Positions 11,281-23,531 of a stretch of DNA of 64,000 nt are shown one piece after another. Within the stretch, counting starts at the first letter, position 1; each line of letters opens with the position of its first letter. A program made the translations under genes and the position numbers. The notes beneath the pieces are model-generated. The model did not search any database. It had not been told where the DNA came from and saw nothing but the letters and a program-made list of their open reading frames with translations. Location: positions 364,001 to 428,000 of the forward strand of contig WAEK01000005.1 in NCBI GenBank assembly GCA_011634665.1, in the 5' to 3' direction. This DNA is from Mortierella sp. BCC40632 (taxonomy: Eukaryota > Mortierellomycota > Mortierellomycetes > Mortierellales > Mortierellaceae).

Positions 11281-11322
11281 CCCACCACCACCACCACCAC
11301 CACCACCACCACCACCACCACA
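11281..11322 (+). repeat. (CAC)n trinucleotide microsatellite in a 5' UTR
   Basis: About fourteen CAC/ACC units lie 35 bases before the ATG at 11356, within the probable 5' leader of the TMEM245-family gene. Upstream of it is a CT-rich promoter tract (11180-11215). Confidence 0.9.
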
Positions 11323-11355
11323 GTTACTGGCCCTGTTGCCATTCCCACCTCAGTC

Positions 11356-11970
11356 ATGGCAATACGGAACCTTCAACCCAAGGACGCGCTTGTCCTTTGC
11401 ACAGTGACGCTTCTTTTTCTATACTTTGGTCTTGTCCTCTGGACCAACTACGAAATGTATGTCCTCTTGGAAGGGTCATTGGCATTAGGGTGAACTGGAA
11501 GACGATTCGAGTAGCGTTGAAAGTACTCATTGTTTCCTTCTGGCTTGGCCGGGGAGGTCATTTCTTTTAGAATCATTCCTTACTGGACACCATTATTTTG
11601 GGCAGCTGCACTCTCTGTTCCTTTGGTAAGAAAGGGGATCATGTGAAAATGTTGACTTTTTTTTTTCCTTCAAGGATCATCAACCGTTGAGATTCGAGAG
11701 CATTGGTCGCCCTTTTTTTGTTTGGCTTCAGGAACGACTCACCACACCTCGGCCTCCTTTTTTTTTTTTCACCCTTTTTTCTCTCTCTCTTTCTCGGTCT
11801 CCTCGTTCGTCGGGGCGACAATGTCGCTTGCCAATCCCTGGGAAATATAGCACGCAATCAAGACGCAAGTGGTACCACGTCTACATGATGCACTAGAGGA
11901 TGACCTAATGAATGTGGTCGCCTCGGTCATTGGTGGTATTGTCTTTTTCATTCTTCGCGTAAGGAAACAT

Positions 11971-12012
<42 letters not shown>

Positions 12013-14510
12013 TGCTGTGTGTGTTGTTACACTCAAAAGACTCCGACAAAAAAGTCACACTCTTCGTTACTAAAGAAGGAAAACGCCTTGACATCTTGTA
12101 GTTCTTTTTGGGGAGCTTCATTGCTGGGTCAATCAAAACAGTCTTTCTCGGATACTGCTATGTGGTCTACATGCTATGCGACGGACGTCCGCGCGACCCT
12201 CCTACCACAAAGAACTCTATCGACACTGAGAAGCCCGCCACCACGGACGGACCTGCAGGATCTGAAAGTGCCCAAGGAACCAGTGTCTGTCGTCTGAACC
12301 ACACAGATCAGGATGATTATGAACTCCATCCATCCTATCAAACACTCGTGAACCAGGAACCGGATGATTATGCGCGAGCCCCCAATTGGCCTTCGTACTT
12401 GAACCTCCTTCGACTGGCGTTCCTCTATGTACTCCTCCAACTCGGTTCACCCAGAGAGCTTTGGGAGTTTGCTAAACTGGTCTGGGAGACTGGCAAGATT
12501 GAACTCGGAACTCAACGACAAATCAATTTCTTGCTCGTACTGGTGCTTTTCCATATCCAATACGCGTGTCTTGGCCAGATCGTGTCCTTGTTCGAACGGG
12601 TTCTCTATCCGAGGCTCGACCGAGAAGAAACCAAGGAACGTTCAATCTTTAACACTGTTCCAAGAATGATTCGACGCGCTATGCAGGAGAGTCTGAATTC
12701 GACCGTCGCAACCGCAGTGGTGTTGTTGACTATTGGTGGATTGGGTCTCTTGGTCGCGATCCTCTCAGTGGGAGTGGCGCATGATATCCAGGGAATTGTT
12801 GCCCAGACGCATCAACGGGTGATGACCGTTCGAATGACAGAAGCTCAAGTCGCACAGGGACTCGTGGATCATCAGGAGGAGAAGCAGGGTCCTTATGTTC
12901 GCCAAGTAGACGAAGCTCTGTCTCAGGCCTATGATGCGGGTCTAGGATGGTTTGATCCGATCCTCAAGGATGCATTCCCCGTCTTGAACTGGGGTGCAGC
13001 CGACTGGGCCTTCCAGGTGGCCAACGTCGTTGTCGATCCGGATACCCCACCTTTGAATCCTCTTCGATCTCGTCCGCAGCCATCACAAGAAGCTCAGCCC
13101 TCGTCTGACACTGCTTCCCTATTTAAGAAACGGGATGCTCTGGATGATTCAGGATTTGGTAGCTTGGTGATTGAGTCACCTCAACAGGATACGTTTGAGC
13201 AGCTTCAGTTTTCTTCTGAAGAAGAAGTGCTCGAATCACCAGAGTTGTGGCATATTCCTACACTGGAATCCCTTGGTCTTGTGAATCCCATGCAATTGAA
13301 ACAGGAAGCGGCTCTTACCAAAGAAAACATTGAAGGCGACGATTTCTTTGTGCAAACAGCGGATTCTCAAGCAGGCACTAACCGCCAAGAAGCATTCGAC
13401 GCACCCTCAGGACCTCGGGCCATCAACCTTTCGCAGATCCGGTACTTGGTGAACCTCATCCTGGGATACAAGGGATTGAACTCTGAGAACATGTTCTGGG
13501 GCTTTAATGCATTCAACGATTTGTTGTTTCGCTGGATCTTGTTCTTGTTGGGTTTGATGACTTTTACGGCGCTCAAGGTCTCACCCCTCCAACGGATTGG
13601 GTGGATCATTGATCAGGCTCTGGCTTCATCGCCATCATCGTTTGGATCCTTGAAACTCTCGAGCTCGGCGGCAGGATCAAATGCCGGATCAGGGGCTACC
13701 ACTACCGTCGTCACCAACACCAACACCACCAACACCAACACTCCTGGAGCTGCATCAGTGGTTTCGCCTGGACCAGGACGGATGTTGGCCAAGAGTCTCG
13801 AGTTTTCGATCACAGGCACGTTTGTGTCCATGTTGAAGCTTGCTATTTATCATACTCTCTTTACGCTGGCTTGGACTCGGTTCTTGCAAGATCGTGTACT
13901 AGCAGATGCAAGCACCGATGAGTTTGTACCCGTTCGATATGCGTGGTTGACATCTCTCTTTGGCATTGTCCTGATCCTGTTCCCCATTGCGCCCAACTGG
14001 TTGGTCTCGATCCCAGGCGCGGTGGTTCACTTTTATGTTTATGGTCAGCGACCCATTGAGGCAGTGGCAATGGTGGTTGGACATTTGTTGTTTGCTGGCA
14101 TCGTAGATGGAGCCGTATGGGATTCACATGTTGTGAAGCATGCTCGACCTGGAGTTTCGTCCGCCTTTTGGCTTGGCTTGTGGATGTTCCTTGGAGGCAT
14201 GAAGTGGGGAACCAAGGGATTGCTGTTAGGGCCTGTTCTCTTTGCATCAGTCCCATCGATCTGGAGTGCGATTCTGGAGCTCCGAGGCCGACCCAACGGA
14301 GGAGAGATCAGAAAGGGAGGATTCCATTACGATCGGGTGCAGGAGCAGGAGGAAGAGCGACGGATCCGGAGAAGGCGATATGGATATCAGAGGGGGAGAG
14401 AGGATGAAGAGGCGGAGAGTCGATCCTGTAGCAGCCGAGGCAGTAGTCGGAGCAGTCGAGGGAGTCGAAGCCGGGGAACCGATCGACCGACGAATGGACG
14501 TTATCAATGA
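11356..14510 (+). CDS. TMEM245-family (AI-2E transporter-like fold) multi-pass membrane protein
   Basis: Four exons, 11356-11456, 11571-11625, 11851-11958 and 12102-14510, join in phase to give 890 residues. The first three short exons carry the N-terminal hydrophobic segments, including FWAAALSVPL. Long hydrophilic Ser/Pro/Gln-rich loops lie between further membrane segments at roughly residues 150-260 and 520-550. The C-terminal part (about residues 640-810) has closely spaced membrane helices ending in a glycine-rich KWGTKGLLLGPVLFAS, the signature of TMEM245 and bacterial AI-2E exporters. The last 80 residues are Arg/Ser-rich and cytosolic. No substrate is established for eukaryotic TMEM245. 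The third exon is preceded by CT tracts and the third intron contains a (CT)n run at 11973-12010. The family call is fairly sure; transport activity is inference. Confidence 0.85.
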
Positions 14511-15104
14511 GCTCACCTACTGATCACGAGAGATGGGGAAAGAGGAATGGAAGGCTGTTTAGCCAAGAGAATAGGATAAGCTTAAAGGGAAAAAAATATA
14601 TAAATATATTGTAAAAATGCCAAGGAGCAAAGACAGAGACAAGAGAGAGAGAAAAAGTAAGGGTGCAAAGCAGGGTTCAGGGAGACAAGTCTCGGTTGCC
14701 GTTACCAGTGACTCTTCTTGGAAGAAGAGTGAACGTGTGTGTGTGCGTGGAAGGGAAAAAGAGTCGAAGATACGCTGTTGGGCTTTTGTTTGCCGGAACA
14801 ACGTTCTTTCGCAAAGGGGCTCAAAAAAAAAAAAAAAAGCTGAGGTCATTTTGGACTTGCACCTTTAGCTGATTCCTATTCAGCCATCCTCTCTCTCCAT
14901 TCCCCTCTTGTACATTCCTTGCATCTCTCTTTCTCTCTTTATCCTCTTTTTGCTAAAGGGACCGACATTCAACCTACTCTTTACAACCAACAAACCAACA
15001 AACTAACACACTAACCAACCAACAAACCAACAACAGCAACAAGAGAAAAGAAAAGAAAAGAAAAAGTTGGAGGAGAGGAGAACCATCAGGACTCGGAACA
15101 CACA
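14511..15104. other. Spacer: 3' UTR of the TMEM245 gene and promoter of the DHHC gene
   Basis: An AT-rich stretch with TATATAAATATATTG at 14596-14610 probably holds the polyadenylation region. An A run lies at 14823-14838. A CT-rich block at 14886-14950 and repeated ACCAACAAAC motifs at 14984-15030 form the probable promoter and 5' UTR of the next gene. No coding capacity is seen. Confidence 0.5.
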
Positions 15105-17628
15105 ATGAGAGTGGCACACACACGGCAGGGGAAGCCCATTCCCTTTGCTGTCACGCTCTTCCCGGTCGTCTTTTATCTGGTCCTTATTGGTGGTGGATAC
15201 TATGTCTACGTCGTCACAGTCTGTGGTAATGAATGAGACTATATGGGGAGGTTCCACCCTCCACGCTTTCCAGCAACCAACAACAGCTCATTCTCTCTCA
15301 CTCGATGGAGCATGGACTAAATGGAGACTGACCATCGGGAATATTTGGGTGCCATTCTTTTTTGTTTTTTCTCCTCTCTTCATGTTGCTCCACCTTACGC
15401 TTAACTCTAGTTCGGGAGATTCAAGAAGGCAATATTGCCGTTGGAGGTAGAGCCGGAGCCAGTCAAAGAAGCTTTTCATTTGCCTACCCCTTCGGGGTTC
15501 TTGCTCCACCAACTCTCTTTTAAAAGGAACTGACCACAGGGCACCTTGGACTTGTTTCTTCTTCTATTCTCTAGTCATCCTTCTGCTGATTTATCACCTG
15601 TCGCTCATCCTAATGCTCTGGTCCTATGCCATGGTCATTCTCGTGGATCCTGGCAAGGTTACGCCTGAGGTATTTTTTTTCTTCTTTCTTCTTGTCACTC
15701 CTATGATATCATCCCCCTTTCCCTCTTCTTTAGACTCCTTTCTTTCTTTGTTGATCGACCTTCCCTGGTGGTCCGTTAAATTACTCAAACATTTCTACTT
15801 AACCTATGCATCATAGCTTCAGCAAGCACACGTTGAGGCTCAGGTCGACGCACAGTTCCATGGACAAGCGCACGCACAGGCACAGGCGCAGGCACAGGCT
15901 CAGATTCGGGCGCAACCAGAGGCTGTAGTCCTGAATCAACACCCATCATCACAGGAAGTGATAGCTTGTCCCAATTTCCCTCCACAGCCACCGCAACAAC
16001 GACAACACGACCTAGAGGTAGAACTAGACGAAGAGGATGAATCTAACACGGATGTGAACAAGGGTGAGTCGCGTGAACAATTGCAGCAACAACAACAGCA
16101 ATTTCAACAGGGCGTGGATCCAACGTCTATTCCTCAGCGGAATCCTATCCAAATTCCAGAACCGGCCCATTCTCGGGACCAGGCAAGAGCAGAACCCAAT
16201 TTCAAGTCTCCGTCCCAAGTCACGTTGACCCAGACGAGATCACAAGTATCGGTAGGATCGAGTTCTACAGGAATGATGATTCCCGGAGCACAGTCTCGAA
16301 ACAGATCTGGGTATATTCATATTAACGAGGATCCTACATTACAGAGTCATCCGTTGTGGTGCAGCAAATGTCAACATGGTAAGAGAAGATTTGACGTTTA
16401 TTTTATGAAGCTCGAGGGAATTTTTTTTTCTCTCTCTCTTTTATTTGCGGAGGTAAATCAGGACTCTTCAGTGTTTACAGAGACTTATGTATCTTTCTTT
16501 TCCTTTCTTTTCTTGACCTATTCTTTGTGGGGGTATATAGTCAAGCCAGAGAGAGCACATCACTGCCGTGTATGCAAGCGATGCGTGTTGAAAATGGATC
16601 AGTAAGTTGAACAAGACTTTTTTTTTTTTTGAGCAAAAAAAAAGAGTGTTTGGAGAGATATAACGGTTCAAAATGAACTTGGATTTTCTGCTCGAAAATT
16701 ACTTTAGTAATTATGGCTCTCTCTCTCTCTCTCAAACAAACAAACAAACAAACAAACAAACAAAACGCGTCAAACTAGCCATTGCCCGTGGGTGTTAAAC
16801 TGCGTGGGTCAAGAAAACTACAAGTTCTTTTTCCTTTTCGTGTTCTATACAGCAATACACTGTATCCTTGTCGTGGCAACCGTTGCTCCATTCTATTCAC
16901 GGGCAACGGATAATGTAAGACATTGGACACATCTTAACTGCTCAAACTCCTAGACTCCTAGACTCCTAGACCAGAAAGGGAGGGGGGGGGGAGATGTTCT
17001 TCTCTTAACTATTTTTTTATCCTTTGCTCTTTAGTCGATTGAACACCAACTACAGGTGGCGGCGATGGCAGTCGGTGCTCTCTTTGGATTCACACTCGTC
17101 GTGTTCACTGTCACACATGTGCGACTAATCCTTCTGAACCGGTCCACCATTGAGGACCATGATACGCCAAGAGACGAGGGCATGTTGCCCTGCTTCCGAA
17201 AGGGATGGTCAGAATCCGAAGGCGAGATCAACCAAGGAAATGAACGGCTCTATGATGTGGGGATAAAAAAGAATTGGGCTCAGGCGCTAGGCCCTGGGTG
17301 GAGTTGGATGATCCCTACACGGTTACCTAGACACCAACCTGGAAAGGTTGGAGAGGATGGCGCTGTAGGAGCACTCGAGTATAATCAAAAGGTGGTTGCA
17401 CGACAGTGGAGAGATTATCATCGACAGATAGAACTCCGGAGACAAGAACAGCAACGACCCTTTCAACCACTAGAACAATCCCAACAGCCACAATCAGGGG
17501 AACCGCATCAGCTGTATGGAATAGATGACTTGCCAACAAACACCGCACCAGCGGCCAATGTGACAGCCACGACAGGACCAGCGGCTGTAGAGACTCGAGC
17601 CGCAACAAATCCGTTTGATGATCGGTAG
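15105..17628 (+). CDS. DHHC-type protein S-palmitoyltransferase
   Basis: Seven exons (15105-15225, 15411-15446, 15575-15669, 15817-16378, 16541-16601, 16779-16914, 17035-17628) join in phase to give 534 residues. Two N-terminal membrane segments are followed by a DPG motif. The cysteine-rich domain (about residues 266-315) begins CSKC, continues [14 protein letters not shown], and has the catalytic DHHC across the exon 5/6 junction (Cys about 294). Two further membrane segments follow, then STIEDHD (a TTxE-like motif) and YDVGIKKNW, matching the NPYDLG/PaCCT element. This arrangement is typical of the Pfa3/ZDHHC15 group, which in yeast palmitoylates Vac8 at the vacuole; the subgroup is inference. 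The oddity is a 187-residue Gln/Ala-rich exon inserted between the DPG motif and the catalytic domain. The C-terminal tail is also Gln-rich. Confidence 0.92.
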
Positions 17629-17903
17629 AAAAAGCAACAGCCAGAAAATAGATTCTAAATTTGTAAAAGAAAAAAGTCTTTCCTTCAGATACGTGTCTAA
17701 CTTGGACTTATGAGACGTGACTTCTCTGGATGTGACTTGAGGTCTTCGCCCTTGTTCTCCTCCCTCCTCCCACTACCTCTCTCTTTCTAATTCGAGCTTC
17801 TTGTACCTTTTTTTTTATCTTCTTTGCCTTCCTCTCTTCCTCTTCCTCATCATTCATTTCAGCCTTGGTTCTTTAATTTTTCCCGTTTCTCGACCGAGCG
17901 CAC

Positions 17904-20900
17904 ATGAATCTGAATCAGCCCATCTCCATTACCGACACGCTCAAGCGTCGTAAGTTGGACCACTACCTCTACCACTCTACTTTTTCGTGTTTCTCACTTG
18001 AAACATCGTCCGCAGTCTCTCTCTTTCAAAAGACTTTCAGGATGGGTCTTTGACATCATTTGTCACCTGATGGAGAAAACAGGCCATGAGGAATCTACAA
18101 AAAAAAAAAAAAAAATGCCTTCGTGTGTGTCGGCGTGGGTGTGAAAAAGAAGAGGGCATGATCACCCATAGACCATCCTAGGGTCATGGGTCCCTGGTGG
18201 AAGAGAAGTCATCCTTTTTTTTTAAAAAAAAAAAAAAAAAAAAAAATGTATAATACTATACATTCACTGACCAAAAAAAGAAATGCAATGCTTCTGTTTT
18301 TAATGTTTTTTCACTAGGGTTCTTGGAGGTGATTGACAATGTCAAGGTAGAGCCTGGTCGCTACAAGTATGTCATTGTGGATGAGCGTGCACTCGAGATT
18401 ATGGTCTCGGCAGGATGTCATTTGGCTGATGTCTTGGCACGCGAAGGCACCATGTGTAAGAAACAACCCCCTCTTCTCTTTCTCTCTCTCTTTCTCTTTC
18501 TTTCTCCTTCTTTCTTTTTCTTTCTCTCGCTTTCTCTCTCCCTTATCGAGCAAAAATGACCATCTCGAGGGCTTTTGAGTGACTTTACGCAAACAGGAAT
18601 GAACAACTGGAACCAATAGACAAAAGTTTGGGCCAGTGTGACAGGGCTATCCACTCAGGAATGGCGTCACATACTGGTTTCTGTTACCAGGGACGGGATT
18701 AAGACAAGCCGACAATCCGGAGGACCCAGTCAGGCAGCCCTCCTCCTGTTCCCTGCGTGGCTAAACAGGGATAGGAAATGGAAATGGAAATGGAAGAAAA
18801 AAAAAAAAAAAAAACTCAAGAAAATGAGAAAGGGCAAATGCTTACCCTCCCCCCCCCTTTTCCTTTCACGCTGTGTAGATCTCGAGAGTCTCGAAAAGAA
18901 GCGTTCACCTTCTCCCAACGTCGAGGCTGTGTACTTTGCGCTTCCGACAGAGGATTCTATCCGACGCATCATTCGTGATTTCAAGGTTGGACAAACCCCT
19001 GCTTATGCTGCTGGACACTTGTTCTTCCTCTCAGGTATAACCTTGTAGTTCTCTCTCTCTCTCTCTCGCCCTCGTCTTTGCTCAATTTGCTCAAGAGTGC
19101 ACAAATGGGTGCATTAGTCTGTTAACACGGTACACAAACGTTGCCTTTTTTTTTTTTTTTTTTTTTTGTGCTTTGTGGAATAGCTATGGAAGACAAGATG
19201 TTTGATCACCTTCGCTCGTCAACAGAATCCAAGTACATCAAGAGCTTGAAGGAGCTGTTCATGGATTTCTATGGTAGAGTCAATGCACCCTGCTTTTTTT
19301 GTCTTGTCTCAACCACCCAGCCTCTGGATCCTTCTAACGTAACCGTATTATATTTATTTATGTGTTTTTATGCGTGTCCATTGCATTGGGGATTGATAGC
19401 TGTTGAGTCACGAGTATTCTCACTCGGAAACAGAAACGCTTTCTTCAATCTGTTCTCACCTCCAATGCGTCAGATGAATCAACACAAGGAAATTGATTCC
19501 ATCTCCAAGCAGGTACTTGACAGGAGAGATATATTTTGAAACGACACTTTTTATTTTATTTTATTTTGTTCTTTTTTTTCAATGTAGAAAAAAAGAAAAA
19601 AGTGAAAGTCATGAACCTAACAGGCCTATCATTGCGGACAAAAACTTTTTAGCTCGTCTCTGTTTGTGCGTCTCTCCAGATCAACCCGATCGTGTCCTAC
19701 TATCGTTCATCGGATCTCAACATGCAAATGTCTAAAAATATTGCTATGACAGTACAGATGGAGTTGGACGAATATTACAAGGGTCAACCTCGTATCGGTG
19801 TATGCTATGCTCTTTACTTTTTCTTTTTCCATTGCGTGAATACAACAAATTGAACACCCTATTGACTAATCATTAACTTTTTTCCGTCTTTCTACTATTA
19901 TTTTTTTTTTTTTTTGGGGGTACTAGATGAAACAGCCACACATGGTTATTATCGACCGTTCCCTCGACCCTATTACACCTATTCTACATGACTTTTACTA
20001 CCAGGGTCTGTTGACAGATCTTCTTCCGATCAAAGAGGGCAACAAGTACGAATACAGTTCGTTTGGTCAGGATGGACAACCTTGTGAAAAGGTGGCAGTG
20101 TTGGACGAGAATGACAAAACCTATGCCAAGATCCGCCATTCTCATATTACGGACTGTATCAAGTTTTTAAAGACCAATGTCGACGACTTTGTCGAGAGTG
20201 CCTTGCAAAAGAGCAGGTAGGATATTTGTGATGCGTTGCATAAGAGTGGGTCAAATGAGGATCCTTCAACTCTCTCTCTCCTTTCTCCTTCCCTCTTTCT
20301 TTCTCTATGAGACACTGACCAGAAATTCAACATAATCTCCATATAGCTCTACCAACCAGTTGGATGCGATCAGAGAACAAATGGCCATGTTGCCCCAGTT
20401 CCAAGAAAACAAAGAAAAGGTAAGGATGCAGAACTAGCTCAGAGTGCCTTTTTTTTTCCTGGATGGATTGACTACACTTCAAGTACTTTGCTCTTCTCTC
20501 TATACTAACGATCCATAAACAGTTTTCGGTCCATCTCGCCATTGTGAACGAGTGTTTGGAGTATATCAAACACCATCGCTTGGTCGATGTCTCTGGTCTT
20601 GAACAATCCTTAGCGACAGGACAACTCGCCAGCGGAGAAATTCCAAAGTCGTTTGACCCAGAGCTCTTGCCATTCTTGGACGACCCTAATGTGAGGTATG
20701 GAAGGTCTTTTGGGGGGCGGTTGGAGGCACAAAAAGTCCTACGCAAAAGCACCACGTCTACCCAAACAAGGAATGCATTTTCTAAACTAACTCTTTGTCG
20801 TTTCCTCCTCTGCTAGAATGGTTGATCGAATCCGGTTGTTAATGCTCTTTTTCATTACTCAGGCAGTTCCTCAAGAGATGAGGAACCAGCTTTTCCAGCT

Positions 20901-21387
20901 CAGTCGATGCAACTATGCAGACCGGGACATTGCGAACAATCTTGAGTTTATGGGCGTCAAATTGGATGTGGTAAGGCTCTCTTTTTTTTTCGACCCCTAT
21001 ACCCTTCCCGTTGGTGATGCATTCTCTTTTGAGTAAAACTCTACCAGGACCTTCCATAGGCTACAATGCTCAGGAAAAGGGAAAAAAGGAGGGAGGAAAG
21101 ATATTGAAAAATCTCCTTTGAACCCATCTCTTTTACCCACTTTTTTTAGGCCGCCCCACCACCTGCCAAGAAATGGTGGTATACTGATCTTTTGAAGAAA
21201 AAGTCTGTTGCAGAAGATGAGATTGAGTATGAACTTCCACGGTACATCCCAGTCGTCAAGACTATCATTGAGGTAATGAGAACTTCTCTCTCCCCCCCTC
21301 TCCCTTTATTCCTACCCTCTAGCTCATCAGATGTTTGTCTATTCCCTACTCACATCTTTTGCACTTTGATTTCCTTTCGATATCTAC

Positions 21388-21421
<34 letters not shown>

Positions 21422-22032
21422 TGATCAAAGGAACCATTGACAGGAATGTCTATCCATACACATTGCCACCTGAGGAACTCGAGACCATCCAGGCACGCAA
21501 GACGGTTCGCTCACTTCGATCAGCCCAACCTACCTTCCATCACAAGGGTCGTCGAAACGAACCTCAGGGTCGGTTGATCATCTTCATTGCTGGAGGTGTG
21601 ACCTATTCCGAGATCCGAGCAGCCTATGAACAGGCCACTGCCAATAACTGGGATGTGTTGATCGGATCGACTCATATCACGACCACACCACAGTATATGG
21701 AAGACATTCGTATGCTTCGGAATGGTCCTCCTCCACCACCACCTCCTCCTCCTCGTTCTCCATCTCCACCTCCAGAGCCTGTGGAAAAGCCCAAGATGAG
21801 TGGTACTTTGGCCAGTGTCAAGAATGTGTTTAGTAGTAGCAGTAGTACCAGTACTACAACTACAACTAGCAGTACAAGTAGCAAACAGAGACCTGCAAGT
21901 CAAGGAAGCACACAGCAACAGCAACAGCAGTTTCTTCAACCAAAGCCCCAACGACCTACCAGTCAATTGCACCACACTCATTCAAGCGAGTCGTCCAAGT
22001 ACACGGAAAAGCTCAAGAATATTTTCAAGTAA
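17904..22032 (+). CDS. SEC1: Sec1/Munc18-family SNARE regulator (Sec1)
   Basis: Twelve exons join in phase to give 696 residues: 17904-17949, 18318-18455, 18879-19034, 19184-19273, 19400-19512, 19680-19799, 19927-20216, 20347-20419, 20523-20695, 20817-20970, 21150-21272 and 21418-22032. The start is the ATG at 17904 after a CT-rich leader. Hallmarks of the family are the N-terminal YVIVDERALEIM, the central MVIIDRSLDPITPILHDFYYQ (split here as an exon start plus IDRSLDPITP), and GRLIIFIAGGVTYSE near residue 555. Sec1 proteins clasp syntaxin/SNARE bundles to drive exocytic vesicle fusion. The last 100 residues carry a run of nine prolines, then Ser/Thr- and Gln-rich sequence, which is longer than the usual family tail. 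The last acceptor follows a run of about 30 A. The gene converges on isocitrate lyase, whose stop lies 326 bp away. Confidence 0.93.
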
Positions 22033-22358
22033 AAGAAAAAATCAGAAGTCTACTTTTTTTTTTCTTTTCTTTTTTTTTGGGAAAGAGTTTGGGGATGGGA
22101 GAGAGAAAAAGGTCAAGAGTATCCTTCCTATTTTGTGTTGGGGCAAGAAAACTTAATGAAAATATACAAGCACATACTATTTACTGAATAACTGTTAGAA
22201 AGAGAGAAAAAACCGCTTTAATTGCGAAATGTACACTTTTTTTTCTTCATTCTTTTTTGGATGCTATGGAGAGAGGAAGAGGAGAGAGAGGAGGATAATG
22301 GTACACAGGGATGCTGTAGTTTTCGTTTGTGTTGTGTATGTGTGTAGTGTGGACTAGT
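22033..22358. other. Convergent intergenic spacer (3' UTRs of SEC1 and isocitrate lyase)
   Basis: It contains T runs at 22052-22079 and 22218-22257 and a purine-rich block at 22268-22296. No coding sequence is seen. Two 3' UTRs must fit in about 330 bp, so the transcripts may overlap. Confidence 0.5.
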
Positions 22359-23128
22359 TTACTTGAACTGAGACTCGGTGACACCGTGACCCATGGCAGC
22401 AGTGGAGGAGACACCACCCTGGACAGTCTTGATCAAGTTGTCATAGTAGTTGGCACCGGACCAGTTCTGATGAGCCAAGGTCTCAACACCGTTGGCACGC
22501 TCCTGACGCTGGATGCCGTTGACATAAGCATACATGCCCTCCTCAGCAAAGCCGCGAGCAAAGACATCAATGCCCAAGGCATTGCAGTGGAAACCAGCCA
22601 AGGTGATGAACTGCCAAGCGAAACCGAGCTTGCCCAAGTTGTCAATGAAGGTACGCATGTCGTTGTCGGTCATACCGGCAGCATCCCAGTTGAACGAGGG
22701 CGAGAGGTTGTAGGCGAGCATCACCTTGGGGTGACGAGCGAGGACACCCTGAGCAAACTCGGTGGCCTGGGCCAAGATGGGCGACTTGGTCTCCATCCAC
22801 AAGAGATCGGAGTAGGGAGCAAAGGCAACAGCTCTAAAGATACCGTGGGAGAGTTACCAAAAGAGAACATGAATGACCGTGTGAGTATTTTGTATTTTTG
22901 AAGGGGAAGGAGGGGGGGGGAGAGAGAGAGAGAGAGAGAAGGTTCTGATGACTCGACTCGATACGAGAGAGAGAATGAGCTGCTCGAATCGGATTATTTT
23001 TAGGGCGCTTCCCGTCTGTATGCAACTGGTTCCTCTTCTCCTGAGGGTGTGTGTGGTTGACAACCTTTTTGAATCACTCACAAAGTTTGTGTATTCCCTT
23101 CTTTGGTGGAATGAGGAGAGCAGGGTAA

Positions 23129-23162
<34 letters not shown>

Positions 23163-23489
23163 TCCCATCTCCTCCTAGCAAGAAGTTCAAGGACTGGATT
23201 GGATCCTCCTTCTGCAGGTTCCTTTGTTGTTTGTTGCAGGTCCGTGTGTGTGTATGTGTGTGTGTGTGTGCGCATGTGTGTCGGGTCGGGGTAGGGGGGG
23301 GGGTCTGGCCCCTCTTTCTTTCTATTCCCCGGTTTCGTTGGTTGATCCTAGTCCAGAATCCGGTCTGGGTCGAAAAGGGTTTCCCTGTACCACAGCATTT
23401 TCCAATTGTATGACGAGAGAGGTACCACAAAAAAAAAAAGGCCGATGACACATCCTAACACACGCGCATCTCTCTCTCTCTTTCTCTCT

Positions 23490-23531
<42 letters not shown>

